Source: Thereva unica
Taxonomy: Eukaryota; Arthropoda; Insecta; Diptera; Therevidae
Assembly: GCA_949987705.1 (NCBI GenBank)
Contig: CATLJY010000267.1
Coordinates: forward strand, 1-64,000
Length of the DNA: 64,000 nucleotides
Direction: 5' to 3'
Below the pieces are notes generated by a model. That model did no database searches, had not been told where the DNA came from, and worked only from the letters and a program-made list of their open reading frames with translations. How positions within the stretch are numbered: the stretch's first letter is position 1; every line of letters starts with the position of its first letter. The translations under genes were made by a program, and so were the position numbers. Shown here piece by piece: positions 51,436 to 61,089 of the stretch.

Positions 51436-52632
51436 TCACTGGTCCCCTTGTTCAGCTGCCTTTCCGGCCGGCTCTACCATTTCCTCCGGCTTGTCCTTCT
51501 GGAATCGCACGTAGGCAAGGTCCAGCCCGCAGTTGAGTTTCCCCCCTGCACGCCTGACCGCCTCCGCCTCCTCCTTCGGACACCATACGGTGAGAATGGT
51601 ACCGCCGTTTTTCGCGTCACCATATCTGCCTATGCGACTGACCCTCCACTTAGAAGTGTCCGTCACACAGGCATTTTGACGGCGTAATCTGGCTAGGATG
51701 GTTTCCTTGCTCTCCGGCGAACCGGGAACTCGGATGATCATCCTCCTCACATCCTTAAGGATGTGAAGGCGCTCCACTCTCAGATTGACTCCTTCCCATA
51801 GGTCAGTCATCTTTCCGACAGCTTCGTACAGCCAGGCCTTGGATTTTTGGTTCACGCACCTGAGTGCAATGACCCCGTCCTCCAAGTCTACCTCGGTAAT
51901 ACCGATGTCGCCAGCGTTGTCAGGCAGAGAGTCTAGTGCCTTGAGCAGGGCCGCTTTAAAAACGGTTACCTGCTTCGTGCCCAGACCCTCCTCCCTTCCA
52001 TCGTCGGTCACACCCAAACGGAGGTCACAGCCTGCTATGCCTGCGTAGGTATTCTCCGCCACAGGCTCCGCACGCACGACCCCCGAGACAGAAGGGTTGA
52101 CTCCTCCCTGTTTTGCAGGTTGAGGTTGTCCACCCTTCCTTTCCCTGGCCTTATCCTCCCCTTCGACAGTAGTACCCACGGCTGAGGTGCAGAGACTTTC
52201 ACCTCTAAACCTCTTCGTGGGTCCCACCTCCTCCGGAGTGGACTCGGCGGATCCCCCAACAGAGGAAGTTGCCTTCTTCTGTTTCCTGCGCTCCCTCTTC
52301 CTCTTCTGCTTCAGCTGCTTTCGCAGCCTCACATCCGAGTCGGATTCCTGCGCTAACGTAGGCCCAGAGCCGGCTGACCTCTTGACACATTGCTGCATCG
52401 CATTGTCCACCTTCTCTGAGCATACCTCCAGGTTCAGCTTCACTAGCTCGCTCGCCGCCGCTTCTACGCTTTCCTGCGTGACTGCGTTGACATGCGAGTC
52501 GTCCACTTCCCTGTTCCTCTTAAGCAATAGATGGCCTCCCCCAGAATCCATGAGGCCGACCTCCGTAGAGGGTGGATTTCCCTGGCTTGCAGGTTTACCA
52601 CCTGGGGTACAAATTCCCATTGTTGTGTCCAT
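51436..52632 (-). CDS. LOA-type LINE ORF1, RNA-binding protein
   Basis: 398 residues from ATG 52632. Long charged and low-complexity N-terminal half with the basic stretch LRKQLKQKRKRERRKQKK (~105-122). The C-terminal third has DIGITEVDLEDGVIALRC, LHILKDVRRMIIRVPG and RRQNACVTDTSKWRVSRIG, a folded domain like other I-group ORF1 proteins, but I see no classical CCHC knuckles. Directly upstream of ORF2. Confidence 0.85.
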   Translation of the reverse strand: MDTTMGICTPGGKPASQGNPPSTEVGLMDSGGGHLLLKRNREVDDSHVNAVTQESVEAAASELVKLNLEVCSEKVDNAMQQCVKRSAGSGPTLAQESDSDVRLRKQLKQKRKRERRKQKKATSSVGGSAESTPEEVGPTKRFRGESLCTSAVGTTVEGEDKARERKGGQPQPAKQGGVNPSVSGVVRAEPVAENTYAGIAGCDLRLGVTDDGREEGLGTKQVTVFKAALLKALDSLPDNAGDIGITEVDLEDGVIALRCVNQKSKAWLYEAVGKMTDLWEGVNLRVERLHILKDVRRMIIRVPGSPESKETILARLRRQNACVTDTSKWRVSRIGRYGDAKNGGTILTVWCPKEEAEAVRRAGGKLNCGLDLAYVRFQKDKPEEMVEPAGKAAEQGDQ

Positions 52633-52729
52633 TGCTTTTAAGTATCTATCTTAGTCAGGGCGTCCTAACGGGACCACACAAGCCTCACCACCACGTCAAG
52701 GTGTAGATACATCGGTGAGGTTAGGGATA

Positions 52730-54602
52730 CTATTGAAGAGAATGTGTTGATCTTGGTCGAGTGACAGTCCTCTCTACATGTTTCTCCACTTAGTATCCAA
52801 CCAAGAATCGTATTTTGAGCCACAGGTTGACCCTTCAGGCCTTTGCGAAGATTGGGTAAGAGAAGTGACCCATAAATCTCTGCACCAAGAATGACGTCGA
52901 TACGGCCTGGTCGATCAAATGTAGGATCAGCCAGCTTGAGCCCTTGTATATGATTCCACTCGGTGGATGTGATAGGTTGGGATGGTAATTGGCTGGTTAG
53001 GTTCTTGAGGACTAACGCAGTCACATCCATCGTAAAGCTGTGTGCTGGAACTACTAGAGCTGTTTTCACCATGGTCTCAGCTGTCCCCACTTCGGCTTGT
53101 CCTACTCCGAATATTGGTGCGGTAATACGCCTTTTAGGCAACGCTAATGTTTGAACGGCGTATTCCGTCATAAATGATGACTGTGAGCCTGGGTCAAGGA
53201 GTGCTCTGAATGTTCGCTGTATACCATGCGTTCCTTGCAGTGTTATAAGGGCTGTATAGAGAAGGACTTCTCTATGGGTTGACGAATGCAATGCGTTTAC
53301 TTGGACTTGCGGGACAGACGTTTGAGTTGTATTAGCGATGTCTCGCGCATGTGGAGTCGTGTGGATAGGACTTGCCTCTGGTTTAGTGGGATTAACATGG
53401 AGAAGCGAATGATGTCGTTTCTTGCAATGGATGCAGGTATGTCTACTAGGACAGGCTGAGGCACGATGTCCGCGTCCTAAGCAGTTAATACATAGGCCAC
53501 TACGTCGCACGATGACGTTCTTTTCGGTGAAAGGGAGCGCGATGAACTGTGGGCAATTCCTCAATGAATGGTCCTTTCCGCAATGCGCACATGTAGAAGT
53601 CTGATTGACGACGAATGACTGAATTCGGGAGATAGGTTTGCTTTGCTGGATGCTTCTAGTTGGCTTTGATTTGGTTGAATCGATAGCCTCCAGCGTACGA
53701 AAGCGCGTTTCTAGAAATTGCTTTAGAGTGTCGAAAGAAGGTAGCTTATTATCACTGGCAATTTGTTGTTCCCAGAGCTGCAAGGAGTCTCTAGGCAATT
53801 TCCTAGTCACGATATAAATTAGCATTAGATCAAAGATATCCTGTACATCTAGATTCTGCAGATTTTGGACACTTTCCGTGGTAGTGTCGAGTAATTTTTT
53901 AACTGAATCGGCGTTTTCGCTAGCTTGGGCCTGGTTAAACAATTTATCGAGTTGAACGTGTACTAACATTCTTTTATTGTCAAACCGTTCCTTCAAAATA
54001 TTCCAAGCTGTCTCGTAATTGAGGTCGGTGATTGCGAAGCCTTGAATGAGTCGCGCAGCCTCACCATGGGTACTTGCCTTCAAGTAATGTAGTTTTTCGG
54101 CATTAGACAAGTTTCTCTTATTATGTATGAGGGCTACAAACAGATCGTGGAACGATGTCCACTCGGCATAGTTTCCGGAAAAGCTTGGTAATGAAATGCG
54201 AGGGAGTTTTAGCGAAGTTTCTGCTCCTGGATCAATATTGGCGTTTGATCCAGGGGAACCCGATGGAGCACAATTTTGTATAGAAAGGGTGGTTTTCGAA
54301 GTTTCTGCTGATGATATCAGGTCTTCCAATTCACCCACGTGAAGCAGGTAGACTTCCTCTGTTTCCATGAAGGTTGGTCCTGATATATAGTCAGCTACGG
54401 CTTCGATGGGTTTTTCCTCTGCGGCCGCATCTACTAAGGTGGAATGATTAATTGAAATTTGTTCCCATAACGAATTCACGCGAGCAAGACGCCTTTTAAG
54501 ATACTGGGTCGTCTTCCGTGTTTTCGAGTCCTTTCCGTAATTTCTGAGGGAGTTTTGTAGATCCTCGACTAATATTTCTTGCTTTTTTATAAGTTTATCC
54601 AT
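52730..54602 (-). CDS. gag: BEL-2 Gag and protease, cut by the LINE
   Basis: ATG 54602 (MDKLIKKQEILVEDLQ). Helical Gag, then knuckles CAHCGKDHSLRNC, CINCLGRGHRASAC and CIHCKKRHH, and an aspartic protease with ALLDPGSQSSFM. The frame is open through ILGAEIYGSLLLPN and NTILGWILSGE up to the LINE at 52729; the last ~21 codons of the open frame (to 52665) are LINE sequence. Intact until interrupted; the pol part follows from 47677. Confidence 0.93.
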
Positions 54603-54719
54603 GATTGGATTCAGCGATAGTTCGACAATAAACTCTGATTAAGACCTTGACGATGCAGGCAGTTCTCTAAGTCACGTTAAATCACTGAATATATTTATTA
54701 TACCGGAATCTTGACTAAT

Positions 54720-54737
54720 ATCCGGCTCGAAGGACCA
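54720..54737 (-). promoter_or_regulatory. BEL-2 primer-binding site
   Basis: On the minus strand TGGTCCTTCGAGCCGGAT starts two bases after the 5' LTR. It is identical to the BEL-1 site. Confidence 0.75.
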
Positions 54738-54739
54738 AA

Positions 54740-56050
54740 TGTTCGGGGCTATGGTAGCCTGTTTGAACAATTCAGTGATTATAACAATAACTTAGAGTGA
54801 AAGACTGCGGCAATAATTCAACTTGTCACTTTATTTCAAAATTTAATTTCACAAAATTCGCTAATTATTACCTTTCAAAATTCAATTTAACAAAATTCGC
54901 TAATTATTACCTTAACTAAATCTAAATGTAAATCAATTCAACTTCACTATATACTTATGTTTATTTATTATATTTTCAAGCTTAGAAATTCCTGTAGTTG
55001 TAGATGGCCCTGACTGGTTTCTCTGCAGTTGGTGTGAATCTCTGCTATTCTGCAATCGGTATGAATATCTCTTCCAGCTATTCCGTGTATTAAATTTATT
55101 GGATTTTGTACATTAGCATCAATCCGACTAATGTATTCAATAGTTTCCTGAAATTTGAACTAATAGTTAGTTGTTAGAGAGTCACATTAAACTCAGGGCG
55201 ATTAATGTAACCGTGAAATTATATCAGCTCAATACGGCTAATATATTAGAAATTCGCAAATTATATCAGCTCAATACGGCTAATATATTAGAAATTCGCA
55301 TTACCTAAAATTCGTATAATGCGATCGAGATGAGACTATTAGCTGCGCAAATTATATCAGCTCAATACGGCTAATATATTAGAAATTCGCATTACCTAAA
55401 ATTCGTATAATGCGATCGAGATGAGACCACTAGCTGCAAATAGCGACTTCTTCTACCATCAAGCCGTGTAGAAGATCAAGAGTGATCTGAAGCTTTTGGG
55501 CAACGCGCTTCGATATTTATTTGCTCCACTGTAATGCGTCAGTGGAACCTGGTGGGGAGCTTTAGAACTTGTGGTGGATCGTGTTTCCTTAGCGGAGCTT
55601 GGTGGGGAGCTTCAGAACTGGTTGTGGATCGTGTTTCCTATGTGTGCGTCAGTGTTGACACTTGGCTGTCAATTCTGTCTGCTCGGTAGGTTTTATTATT
55701 ATTTTTTATATATAGTTTAATTTAATTATTTTCCTTTTTTCTCCCTTTAGGGTTTTAATGGGAGCCGTCTGTCGACGTTGAAGTGGAGAATTGGATTTTG
55801 TTTTTCTCGGGGTTATCAGATAAGTATTTTATTTTATAAGAATTAATACTTTGTGGTGATTTTATTTTCTTTTAGGGTAGCTGCTGCTGGACGGTTTTTA
55901 CCCTTTTTTTGAATGTTTTTTGGAAGACAATTTTGTATGCGGAGGATACATATATAGGATTTTGTATGCGGACAATGGTAAGTATGTTAAAATATATGAC
56001 CTTATAATTATTGTTATGTATTTTTTAGGTACTTATTGGAAGATCGAACA
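54740..56050 (-). repeat. BEL-2 5' LTR
   Basis: Same 1311 bp as 42087-43397, without a visible difference, which implies a very recent insertion. Confidence 0.96.
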
Positions 56051-56055
56051 CATAC

Positions 56056-56303
56056 AGATGTTTTTTCATAACTGGAATATCTTCAATAAAAGCCAATTTT
56101 AATTCTTTTACTGTAATTGAAAGAGCAACTTTTTTTGTTATCTTAAAAGTCTTCTTCTCGCATTTTACAGTTTTTTCTTCAATAACAGACTTCCATTGAG
56201 AATATGTCACAGAAGCTGTATCTCATCACCTGGCTCAAGTGTTGGATTTTTGCATTTCTCACACACACCATTCTGAACATGAAAGGAGGCGTTTTTGTTT
56301 CTT
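56056..56303 (-). pseudogene. DDE-like transposon gene, segment between MITE and BEL-2
   Basis: Reads KKQKRLL directly after the MITE, then in another frame CEKCKNPTLEPGDEI, and YSQWKSVIEEKTVKCEKKTF to MKKHLY at the BEL-2 border. There are frame changes and probably an internal deletion between the first two blocks. The CX2C pair suggests metal binding. Confidence 0.6.
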
Positions 56304-56306
56304 AAT

Positions 56307-56627
56307 GAGGCTTGTTACACGGCATAACACTTTCCTGCTGTAACAAACCGGTTTGTGCGTGTTATACGAATTTCACGATAAACTGACTGTTCTGCATTTT
56401 TTCGTGTAACAATTCTAATGTCTATGTAGTTGTGTACAAACTTTAAGTCATTTTCGTAGACCCCGAGAATGAAATTATGATTGTGTTAGTGTGTTGCTCT
56501 GTGCAGTCGAGAATTTTTTGGGATGCACAAGTAACAAACTTCCCCGCGACCCCTTGCCTATAAAACCGGTTTATTGGAATTGTTGGAAGTGTTGATGGAA
56601 GAAATGTTATGCCGTGTAACTCGCCTC
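56307..56627. mobile_element. MITE with GAGGC..GTTACACGGCATAACA ends
   Basis: 321 bp, inverted ends of about 25 bp and AAT on both sides (56304-56306, 56628-56630). Removing it together with one AAT puts the gene back in frame (FVKKNGI followed by KKQKR), confirming the borders. A TTTATAGGC/CCGGTTT region lies inside; no gene. Confidence 0.8.
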
Positions 56628-56630
56628 AAT

Positions 56631-57297
56631 CCCGTTTTTCTTTACGAAATCTCTCTTGGGTGGACACATCCTACTGACATCATCTCTTTGGAAGAACTCT
56701 TTGACTTTTTCGCGAACTTCTTTATTCAAAACAACCTCACGAATTTTGGCGTCAGATTTGAGAATAGTACTGATTTTCTCTTTTGGCAAAAAACTCTTAG
56801 CCTTATGAAGCAAATTGTATTGCCTTATCACCCTAACACATTTTTGAAAAATTTCCCTCTCCTTGTAATTTTTTCTCAAGTTATTGGCTTTATCTTGTAA
56901 TTGGGCAGTCAGTACTTCGTTAACTAAAAGTTTCTTGCGCACTTCAGAAGGTACGTCAACGTTTTCTAACAATGCGTTAACTTTGCTGTTGGAAGTTGTA
57001 GGGTTCTGAGACTTCACTTCTTTTCTTTCTTGTCTTCTTAATCTTTTCGTTAAAGTGTCATATTTACGTTTAATTTTAGCAATGGTTTTCTCTTGTTGTT
57101 TTATTTTACGATATGCTTTGGCTCTATCCTTCCGCACAATTTGTGTTCCTACTGTTTTTCTCACTGAAGCTGATGCAGCTAAAACATCATCGGCATGTGG
57201 CGGTGTATTGTGTAATATGCCAGATAATGCCTCCTTGTTTTCTCTGCATTTGAAGCTTCTTTCGACATTTTTCTTTGTTTTCGCTTTTCTCGTTTAT
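56631..57297 (-). pseudogene. DDE-like transposon gene, middle part
   Basis: Open frame from the LINE border down to the MITE. A basic coiled coil (RKIKQQEKTIAKIKRKYDTL) is followed by LTAQLQDKANNLRKNYKERE, EKISTILKSDAKIREV and VKEFFQRDDVSRMCPPKRDF. A frame starting at 57164 uses GTG only; the protein really began in the exon or segment at 58720. Confidence 0.65.
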
Positions 57298-58488
57298 TTA
57301 TTTATTTATTTGCCAAACAAGGCATACTTAAACCTACTACAGAGTTATACAAAGCATTTATGACTAAGGTAAAAATACTTAAGTCTATGCTATATAATAA
57401 TAATAGCTTAAGTCTATGCTTATTTATGGTAGTAATTGTGATGTTAGAAGGGATATAATTTTTTGTTTAAAGGATGTTTTTTTAATGTGGGGTGAGAAGC
57501 AAGCACTATGGCTGTTAAAAGTCATACAACATCTGTTGACGGGTTCGTTCTTTGCATATTCGGTCCGATGAGGGTATTCTTTAAGCATTTTGGTATGCCT
57601 ATTGTGACGAACTTCGGTATTGAACTTGATTCTATCGGACAGGAACTGCACCTTAACGTTATCGTTTAGGACGTCCAAAGTTAAGCACGAGATAAGCACT
57701 TTCCTCCGATGTGACAGCGGCATGAGTTCTAACTTCTTGAGTCTGTCTGTGTAGGGCGGTAAGTTGAAAAAGTCGCGCGGGTCGTGTAGGTTTCTCAGAG
57801 CGAAGAGGAGAATTTTTTTCTGTATTGATTCCAGCCTACTGCTGCTTACCTGGAATATAGGGTCCCAGATCGGGCACGCATATTCCAAGATAGGGCGGAC
57901 GAGCGAACAGAAAAGAGTTTTTGTGACCCGAACGTTATTGAATTCTCGGGCTCTTCTCTTTATAAAGCCCAGAAGCTTGTTGGCTCTCGCAGCAATATTA
58001 TCGTAGTGCAAGTTGAAATTTAATTTATTGTCTAGAACAATACCTAGATCTACAACTTGATCGACACGGTCTAATGCCTTGTCGTTGAGATAATATTCCT
58101 GTAGCTGGGTGATTCTTTTGCGGGAGAAGGTAATAACATGACATTTGCTGATGTTTAGTTCTAATTTATTGGTAGTACACCAGTCTTGCAACGCGTTTAG
58201 CTTTGTTTGAAAGAAAGTAACATCGATCGGGGACCTTATGACATTATAAATTTTGAGGTCGTCGGCATAGAAGAGATGCGGAATATTTTCCAGTGTATCC
58301 GACAGGTCTGAGATAAATATATTGAATAACAGAGGGCCTAGATGGCTACCCTGAGGGACCCCGGAAGTTACTGAGATTTCTTTTGACAGAAATCCTTGGA
58401 ATCTGACAACTTGAGTTCTGTTGTCGAGATATGATTTAATCCATTCCAAGGCAGGACCTGATATTCCAAATTTTAGTAGTTTTTTACT
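57298..58488 (-). mobile_element. 5'-truncated Jockey-like LINE in the transposon gene
   Basis: The 3' tail is an AAAT repeat (TTTATTTATTTA on the plus strand at 57298). The coding part starts inside the reverse transcriptase (KFGISGPALEWIKSYL) and is open from 58449 to 57424 with SGVPQGSHLGPLLFNIFISDL, catalytic LFYADDLKIY and a complete C-terminus. No RNase H. No clear TSD because both borders are A-rich. Confidence 0.88.
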
Positions 58489-58720
58489 TTTTTACTTCAG
58501 TCATCTCAGCTATGTTCTTCACTTTATTTTCTTGTTTTTTTTTATGATAGTATTCTCTGCCCTTAGCCCTTTTAATCTCCTTCTCTTCCTCTGTCATCTT
58601 ATCTAAAAAAATTATTTTTCTTGCCTTAGCTTTTTCTCTTTGGCGCAAGTAAGCTGTACTGTTTTTATTTATTTGCTTTTTCGAACGGTTGTTATTTTTT
58701 TCAGCTTTGTGAGACTCCAT
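58489..58720 (-). pseudogene. DDE-like transposon gene, N-terminal part
   Basis: ATG 58720 (MESHKAEKNNN). Very lysine-rich, with TAYLRQREKAKARK and EIKRAKGREYYHKKKQENK, ending at the LINE border after NIAEMTE. The REYYHKKK pattern is a repeated basic helix of this family, likely DNA-binding. Confidence 0.6.
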
Positions 58721-59375
58721 ATTGCTGTAAAAATAAAATAAGTATACCTAATGATAACTTTGTAAGCACGACATACACAAAATTGACAGTTAGTAATAGA
58801 AAGTACCACTTAGTAACTACATAGTCATTTGGGGAACAACAACATCATTTAGAGAACGGTCCATCAAATCGGAGAACGTTCCCCAAATGACCGTTCACCA
58901 AATGATATTTTCAAATAACCGCGCATTTTTTAAACGGCAGCCATATTTGACAGCAATTCTCGCTTCCTTATTGTAAAATATTTGAGGTTAACATTTGATA
59001 AACAACACTATAAAACCTATTATTGCAATATTTTGATTGAAAATCACGTTCCCCATTTGACGACCTATTGATGTACGCTTTGCAAATAATGAATTGAAAG
59101 ACACTTAGCACTTATATTAATTTCTTTTGGCGAACTACTTTCTTCACAGCCACTTTGTTTACAACTCTCTCTAAAGCTGTCCCATAGAATAAAGAGGGAT
59201 GCGTTCGAAATTTTTTTTTTCGCGCAATTAAAGCTGCGTTCACTAAAATGATGCTTACATTGTCGGACATTACATTTTGACTTAGATTTTTTAAATTCGT
59301 TTTTCTTCTTTATTAATGCTTGCAATAATTTAATATTAGATACAATTGAAGGTGAATGGGTATTAATAACCGTTA
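58721..59375. other. Right subterminal region of the TTAA element
   Basis: Holds GTTCCCCAAATGA-type motifs in both orientations (58825-58905 and about 59047). A cysteine/histidine-containing frame (59065-59375, minus) with CNVRQCKHHFSERSFNC may be a remnant of a zinc-finger exon, but support is weak. Confidence 0.45.
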
Positions 59376-60177
59376 TGGTGTAAATACAATTGGGGCGACC
59401 GGCGAAACTAATTTCGCCGCGACTGTCAAACACGATAAGAATACACTGGTTCATATGAAGTTGCATATAATTCGGACCACAACCTTGGCTACGGCGCAAA
59501 CCACAGCGATGAAATCAATCTATTTTCTAATTTGTGGTCGCCGCTCCAAGTTGGCCAACTGAGAAAAACACATTTGACACTTTTTCTTGACTGTTGACTG
59601 TTGAAGTTTTAAATTTTGTTTACATTTTGTAATAAATTTTAAAATTGGTGTTTTTTTGGTTGTTTTTTTAAATTACATTTTTATTTATATATATAAATAA
59701 ACCGGCGTTGTTGCATTTAAGTTTTTGTTTATTTTTTTACAAGGTAGCATATTAATATAGAAACATTTATTATTACTTTGTGTATGTTGCTATTTTTATA
59801 GAATAATGAGTTTTGATGAACAATTAATAGAGCTGGTGCGCGAAAAAAAAACAATTGTATGATCTCCAAGATTTAGGCTACAAAAACCTCATAAATTAAA
59901 TGCACCATGTACAAAATTGATAAAATTTTTGGAATACAAATTATTTTTGCACCGCCCTCATGATCTTAAAAAATTACTTTCAAGCAAAAGCAAATTAAAA
60001 ACGTTTTATACCCGCTTAAAAAACAGAAAAATGTTGACAGGTAATAACACGAACAAAGTTGCTGCACCTGATATCATTTTGCTTCGCTCCAATTGTATTC
60101 AAACGACGAATTTCGCCGCGAATATCGGTGTGGTTGGGTTCGTCGCTGTAGTTCTCGCCCCAATTGTATTTACACCA
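59376..60177 (+). mobile_element. Harbinger-like non-autonomous element with MADF remnant
   Basis: 802 bp, inverted ends TGGTGTAAATACAATTGG, flanked by TTA at 59373-59375 and 60178-60180. Inside, from ATG 59806, the sequence encodes FDEQLIELVREKK and, after a shift in an A run, LYDLQDLGYKN, the start of a MADF domain. PIF/Harbinger elements carry a MADF/Myb-type second protein and duplicate TWA, so all three signs agree. Confidence 0.85.
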
Positions 60178-60618
60178 TTAAAAATGGTTTTATTTTATGA
60201 CTATTTCTGGTTTAGCTTTTAAGAATTTCTACTTAGGACGCGTTCTCCAAATGATTTCTTGTACTTATTTGTCCATATAAAATGTAATAGATAAGACTTT
60301 TTAATTATTTTATGTGATGTGTGGTTAAAGCAAACACAGTTAAGTGTTTACTAATGCTAAAATGATAAACAAAAAATTTAGGCATTTATTTGCTGCCGAA
60401 GTGGATTTACCACCTTGGTGATTTTGAGCCATTTATGTTTTCGTGGAGAAAACATGTCTGAGGCTACGTTTTTGGCAATTAGAATTACAAGTTTTGCAGA
60501 AAGTAAGGCGATGCTTTTCCATGAACTCCCTCCAGAAACCTTCATCCACTTTCCTTCACTGTCATTTTCTCATTTAGTTTATCACAATACTTGAGCAATT
60601 AAAATTTCAATGTCTGTA
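60178..60618. other. TTAA element right flank, inner part
   Basis: No gene. Contains GTTCTCCAAATGA (60242) and the inverse of the inner inverted repeat (about 60403-60430). A segment at 60557-60600 resembles 39117-39161, just outside the left end, in direct orientation. Confidence 0.5.
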
Positions 60619-60988
60619 GAATGCACCAACATCTCCATACACGAGAAATCAATTTGCGCAACGCTGCCCGTTGTACAAAAATTTTCAAACATGTTTGATT
60701 TTCAGCACAGTTGCGCAACTTATCAAACCGCTCCATACACGGGGAAAATGTTTGCACAAAGGGCTACGTTGCGCAAATTGTTCGACCGTGTATGGGCCCC
60801 TTTCGAATGCGCCAACATCTCCATACAGGAGGAATCAACTTGCGCAACGCTGTTCGTTGAACAAACATTTTTAAACATGCATGATTTTCATTAAATACTT
60901 GCGCAGCGTATCAACCCGCTTTATACACAGCGAAAATGTTTGCAAAAAGGGCTACGTTGCGCAAATTTTTCGACCGTGTTTGGACCCC
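60619..60988. repeat. Tandem duplication of the TTAA element right end
   Basis: Two diverged copies of about 186 bp (60619-60804 and 60805-60988) each start GAATGC(A/G)CCAACATCTCC and end with the inverted terminus. The first ends GTATGGGCCCC without TTAA; the second ends TTTGGACCCC with TTAA. Confidence 0.8.
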
Positions 60989-61089
60989 TTAAGATGGTGA
61001 TATATCCAAGCGTACATTCATTAGATTTAGCGGTTCGATGTTATGCGGCGAATTGACACATAATTGAATCTAAGTAATGAGTGGATGTG

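Larger units (their letters stand above)
47678..52718 (-). mobile_element. LOA-type LINE, full length, inside BEL-2
   Basis: The 11-bp duplicate GGTTAGGGATA stands at 47667-47677 and 52719-52729. The 3' tail is a TA microsatellite (47678-47690). Both ORFs are open. It is inserted in the same orientation as BEL-2, in its gag-pol frame. Endonuclease, reverse transcriptase plus RNase H indicate the LOA/Lian-like or related I-group. It looks able to move or only recently inactive. Confidence 0.93.
42087..56050 (-). mobile_element. BEL-2, BEL/Pao retrotransposon, with nested LINE
   Basis: LTRs of 1311 bp are at 42087-43397 and 54740-56050, with TG..CA ends and no difference I can see. The target duplicate CATAC is at 42082-42086 and 56051-56055, and the transposon gene reads continuously across the empty site. 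Without the LOA-type LINE (47678-52718) it is about 8.9 kb. The order on the minus strand is gag, protease, reverse transcriptase, RNase H, integrase, then an extra frame. The reverse transcriptase lacks its YVDD segment. Confidence 0.97.
39179..60988 (-). mobile_element. Candidate TTAA-flanked DNA transposon with nested insertions
   Basis: Left end GGGGCCCATACACGG and right end CCGTGTTTGGACCCC are each bordered by TTAA (39175-39178 and 60989-60992). The terminal ~32 bp are inverted repeats with a few mismatches, including TTTGCGCAA. A further inner inverted pair, GGCTCAAAATCACCAAGGTGG, lies at about 39293 and inverse at about 60403-60430. Motifs like GTTCNCCAAATGA cluster near both ends. Without BEL-2 and smaller insertions it is about 6 kb. 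It carries one long broken gene on the minus strand. TTAA duplicates are known for piggyBac, Kolobok and some Sola elements; the class here is open. Confidence 0.65.

Noticed and set aside
59065..59499. 144-residue minus-strand frame with several cysteines and histidines
   Set aside because: It crosses the border of the Harbinger-like element, so it cannot be one native gene; only the part below 59375 could be a relic.
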